Below, piece by piece: positions 62,180-64,000 of a stretch of 64,000 nucleotides of DNA. The stretch is taken from the NCBI GenBank assembly GCA_050250665.1, contig JBFWOF010000026.1, positions 1-64,000 of the forward strand, given 5' to 3'. Source of the stretch: JADKFD01 sp050250665. Its GTDB lineage: Bacteria; Pseudomonadota; Gammaproteobacteria; Xanthomonadales; SZUA-5. The translations under genes were made by a program, and so were the position numbers. Every line of letters starts with the position of its first letter. The stretch's first letter is position 1. The notes beneath the pieces were generated by a model. The model made no database searches and was not told where the DNA came from. It saw nothing but the letters and a program-made list of their open reading frames with translations.

Positions 62180-62747
62180 ATCCCGAATCATGATCGTCGA
62201 TGACGATGGCATTGAGGCGCTCGGCCAGCAGCAGCACCAGTTGTCGCTGCAGCTCCCGCGGCGTACAGCTTGCATCCAGCCGCCAGGCGCCGCTTCCGGG
62301 CGCCTCGAAGCGCGCGGCGATGGCGCGGACCAGATCGGGGTCACGATCGGGCGCAGGATGGCCTGAATCCTGGAGCACCCGGGCCATGGCGTCCGCTACC
62401 GGCAGATCCAGCCAGCACCATTGCAATTCACCACCCGCATCCTCGACAGCATCTTCGAGCTCGCCGCGATCAGCCTTGAGCGCGAAAGTCTTGCCGTCGA
62501 TGATCAGATTCATGGCCGCTCGTACACCACTGCCCGCGCGCCGCAGCAGCAGGCGATCAGCCTCGCGTCGGGCTGTCGCGCTGGCATCACCCGGGCGCAA
62601 CTCGGCGCGAATCTGATCGCGATCGAGTATCGACCAGCGAGTGGCTTCGGACAGCAGCCGCGCCAGGCTGGACTTGCCCGCGCCCGGCAGCCCCATCAAA
62701 GCCAACACCAGCGGTGCATGACCTGCAGGTGGACACAGCGCTAACAT
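62163..62747 (-). CDS. AAA/zeta-like small P-loop kinase
   Basis: 194 residues with a P-loop near the N-terminus (MGLPGAGKSSLARLL, Lys25). ILDRDQIRAELRPGD is the switch/substrate-binding strand seen in zeta-toxin-like and chloramphenicol phosphotransferase-like kinases. IIDGKTFALK is the second strand, and LQWCWLDLPVADAMARVL a lid region. A small-molecule kinase is likely; the substrate is unknown. There is no antitoxin gene, so a toxin role is not supported. It is divergent by 32 bp from the following gene. Confidence 0.78.
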   Translation of the reverse strand: MLALCPPAGHAPLVLALMGLPGAGKSSLARLLSEATRWSILDRDQIRAELRPGDASATARREADRLLLRRAGSGVRAAMNLIIDGKTFALKADRGELEDAVEDAGGELQWCWLDLPVADAMARVLQDSGHPAPDRDPDLVRAIAARFEAPGSGAWRLDASCTPRELQRQLVLLLAERLNAIVIDDHDSGFSAEP

Positions 62748-62779
62748 GGACTCATCCCTTGGCGGAAACAGGATCGATC

Positions 62780-63160
62780 ATGACTGACTCCCGATTGCAA
62801 CGCGCCTACGATAGCGCCCGCCGCTGGTTGCGCGAAGAATTGCCGCGGGCCGAAGAACACGCGGCGGAGAGCCTGCTGCACGTCATGGCCACGATTCGCG
62901 AGTATCTGGTGGCCGCCGAAGAGCTCACCCGCGACGAAGCGCAGATGGTGGCCGAAACCCTGCGCTATGACCTCCGCGAAGCGGCACACCATTGGGAGGA
63001 CCTGAAACTCGAATACGTGGACTGGGCCAAGTTCGACGTCGAGCGCATCGAAGCGGCGGTGCTGGAGAAACTCAAGGCCGCGGCCGATCCCACCTGGGTG
63101 GAACTGGCCCGCTTCCAGGGCGGCCGCGAACGACTGAAGGAAGGTCCCGCGCCGGAATAG
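62780..63160 (+). CDS. DUF1451/YbeL-like protein lacking the zinc ribbon
   Basis: 126 residues, all helical and acidic. The pattern ESLLHVMATIREYLVAAEEL, TRDEAQMVAETLRYDLREAA and WAKFDVERIEAAVLEKL resembles the N-terminal part of E. coli YbeL and other DUF1451 proteins, which end in a Cys4 zinc ribbon. This protein ends at GRERLKEGPAPE, has no Cys, and no ribbon remnant is visible downstream. AGGA lies 7 nt before the ATG at 62780. The family link is from memory and moderate. Confidence 0.6.
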   Translation: MTDSRLQRAYDSARRWLREELPRAEEHAAESLLHVMATIREYLVAAEELTRDEAQMVAETLRYDLREAAHHWEDLKLEYVDWAKFDVERIEAAVLEKLKAAADPTWVELARFQGGRERLKEGPAPE

Positions 63161-63213
63161 CCCGCCGCCCTGGCCGCGCAAAGACGAACTTCGCTCCGAA
63201 CGGACCATTTGTT

Positions 63214-63513
63214 CAACGCAGAGAACGCTGAGGTGCGCAGAGAACGCAGAGAAAATCGGTTCAGAAGTAGCTCTGCACCGGATCATTTCCGAGGTTGACT
63301 TGCCAGGGCGTCTCACCTTCCAAGGCGACGCTGACTTGCTGGCCCTCTGAGGGCAGTGATGCCAGCGCGGAGAACCCACAGGGACACAAATGCGTCATTT
63401 CCGCGAAAGCGCGCGCAAGCGGGAATGACGACTGATTCAGCGGATTCTTCCAAAAAGAAGGTCTCTTCTGCCTTTCTCCGCGTTCTCCGCGGCCCTCTGC
63501 GTTCTCCGCGTTG
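63214..63513. repeat. 300-bp region bounded by inverted AACGCAGAGAACGC arms, with an inner hairpin
   Basis: The left tract 63214-63251 contains CAACGCAGAGAACGC and GCAGAGAACGCAGAG. The right tract 63471-63513 contains CTCCGCGTTCTCCGCGG and CTGCGTTCTCCGCGTTG. Inside, 63393-63430 is a hairpin of CGTCATTTCCGC and GCGGGAATGACG. It occupies most of the 380-bp gap before phoU. No gene is called. Confidence 0.78.
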
Positions 63514-63540
63514 ACCGCTCTTCCCCCAGGACGCCGAGAG

Positions 63541-64000
63541 TCAGCGTCGCGCCGGCAGGGCTTCCTTTTCGATCTGCTCCAGCGTGGCATGACGCACATC
63601 AGTGCCGCGCACGATGTAGACCAGATGCTCGGCGATGTTGGCGGCGTGATCGGCCACGCGGTCGACGGCGCGGGTGATCGACAGCATGTCGAGCAAACCG
63701 GGCACGGAATCCGGCTGCGCCGACATGCGCTTGACCACTTCCTTGCTGACCGCCGAAGTGTCGCGGGCGAAACTGCGATTGCTGCGCAGCACTGCCACGG
63801 CGGCCTCCAGATCGCTGCGGACGAAAGCATCCAGCGCATCCCGCAGCAACTTGCGCGCGCGCTCGGCCAGACCTTCGATGTCATTGATCCAGCCACCGTC
63901 GCTGGCGCCGCTTTCTTCCACATTGGCACTCAGTCGCGCGATCTTGCGGGCCTTGTCGCCGATGCGTTCCAGCTCCGACACGATCTTGCTCACACCCAGC
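63541..64000 (-). CDS. phoU: PhoU phosphate-signalling protein, N-terminus cut by window edge
   Basis: The visible 152 residues are the C-terminal two thirds of PhoU (normally ~235). The frame is open through the right edge. The first PhoU repeat ends with KIVSELERIGDKARKIARLS, and the second contains ITRAVDRVADHAANIAEHLVYIV, the metal-binding E/D-rich helix motif. PhoU restrains the PstSCAB transporter and PhoR kinase when phosphate is plentiful. pst genes would be expected to the right of the window. The stop TGA is at 63541. Confidence 0.93.
   Translation of the reverse strand, partial: LGVSKIVSELERIGDKARKIARLSANVEESGASDGGWINDIEGLAERARKLLRDALDAFVRSDLEAAVAVLRSNRSFARDTSAVSKEVVKRMSAQPDSVPGLLDMLSITRAVDRVADHAANIAEHLVYIVRGTDVRHATLEQIEKEALPARR

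Noticed and set aside
62163..62747. Zeta-toxin of a toxin-antitoxin pair
   Set aside because: The P-loop kinase has only general similarity and no small antitoxin gene is adjacent on the same strand.

Overview
The window is ordinary bacterial chromosome of high G+C content. Gene content, gene order and repeat families point to a gammaproteobacterium of the Lysobacterales (Xanthomonadales), perhaps a Rhodanobacteraceae-like environmental lineage. Clues are fused thrA, FolE2, GreB, RlmKL, the AccB-AccC pair, PrmA followed by a zinc-ribbon/DUF3426 protein, WrbA with a DUF2069 partner, and DjlA beside MurU. The genus-level guess is inference. About 60 protein genes and one tRNA are supported. I see no prophage, insertion sequence, CRISPR array or plasmid function.

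Layout. 1-6 kb: fused aspartokinase/homoserine dehydrogenase (cut by the left edge), FolE2, a DUF72 protein and GreB. 6-13 kb: an EF-G-like GTPase, an ADP/ATP-carrier-like membrane protein, an AidB-type acyl-CoA dehydrogenase coupled to a one-domain asparaginase, and a VF530 protein. 13-20 kb: a secreted subtilase and a large receiver/GGDEF/EAL-like protein whose output domains have lost their catalytic motifs. 20-30 kb: WrbA/DUF2069, YihY, a TlpA-like thiol protein, acylphosphatase, acetyltransferase, PPK2, DUF1329, FrnE-like DsbA, RarD, CsbD and tRNA-Val(CAC). 30-42 kb: a Tyr-rich secreted protein, RlmKL, an AmpD-like amidase, an acyl desaturase, a Bcr-type exporter, a di-haem cytochrome c and a YoaA/DinG helicase. 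42-45 kb: a cell-envelope cluster of OmpA/TSP3 lipoprotein, L,D-transpeptidase and M23 peptidase. 45-48 kb: an ABC ATPase with a permease fused to a CPBP intramembrane protease. 48-57 kb: GlnS, a deaminase, AroQ-AccB-AccC, PrmA and DUF3426. 57-64 kb: a lone OmpR-type regulator, Rpe, DjlA-MurU, DUF3667, a thioesterase-like protein, a small kinase and the C-terminal part of PhoU.

The most striking feature lies between the genes. Nearly every gap over 200 bases is filled by short repeats of at least ten families. These include hairpins whose stems change on both sides together (REP-like), tandem arrays whose period is 7 nt although the unit sequence differs from site to site, and gaps bounded by inverted copies of one motif (33 bp perfect at 5047-5309; 23 bp perfect in the accB-accC spacer). 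Several repeats supply the TAG stop codon of the adjacent gene. No transposase or RAYT gene in the window explains them.

The most unusual protein-level candidates are the permease-CPBP protease fusion with its ATPase, the degenerate c-di-GMP-type protein, and the EF-G paralogue with Tyr in place of the catalytic His.
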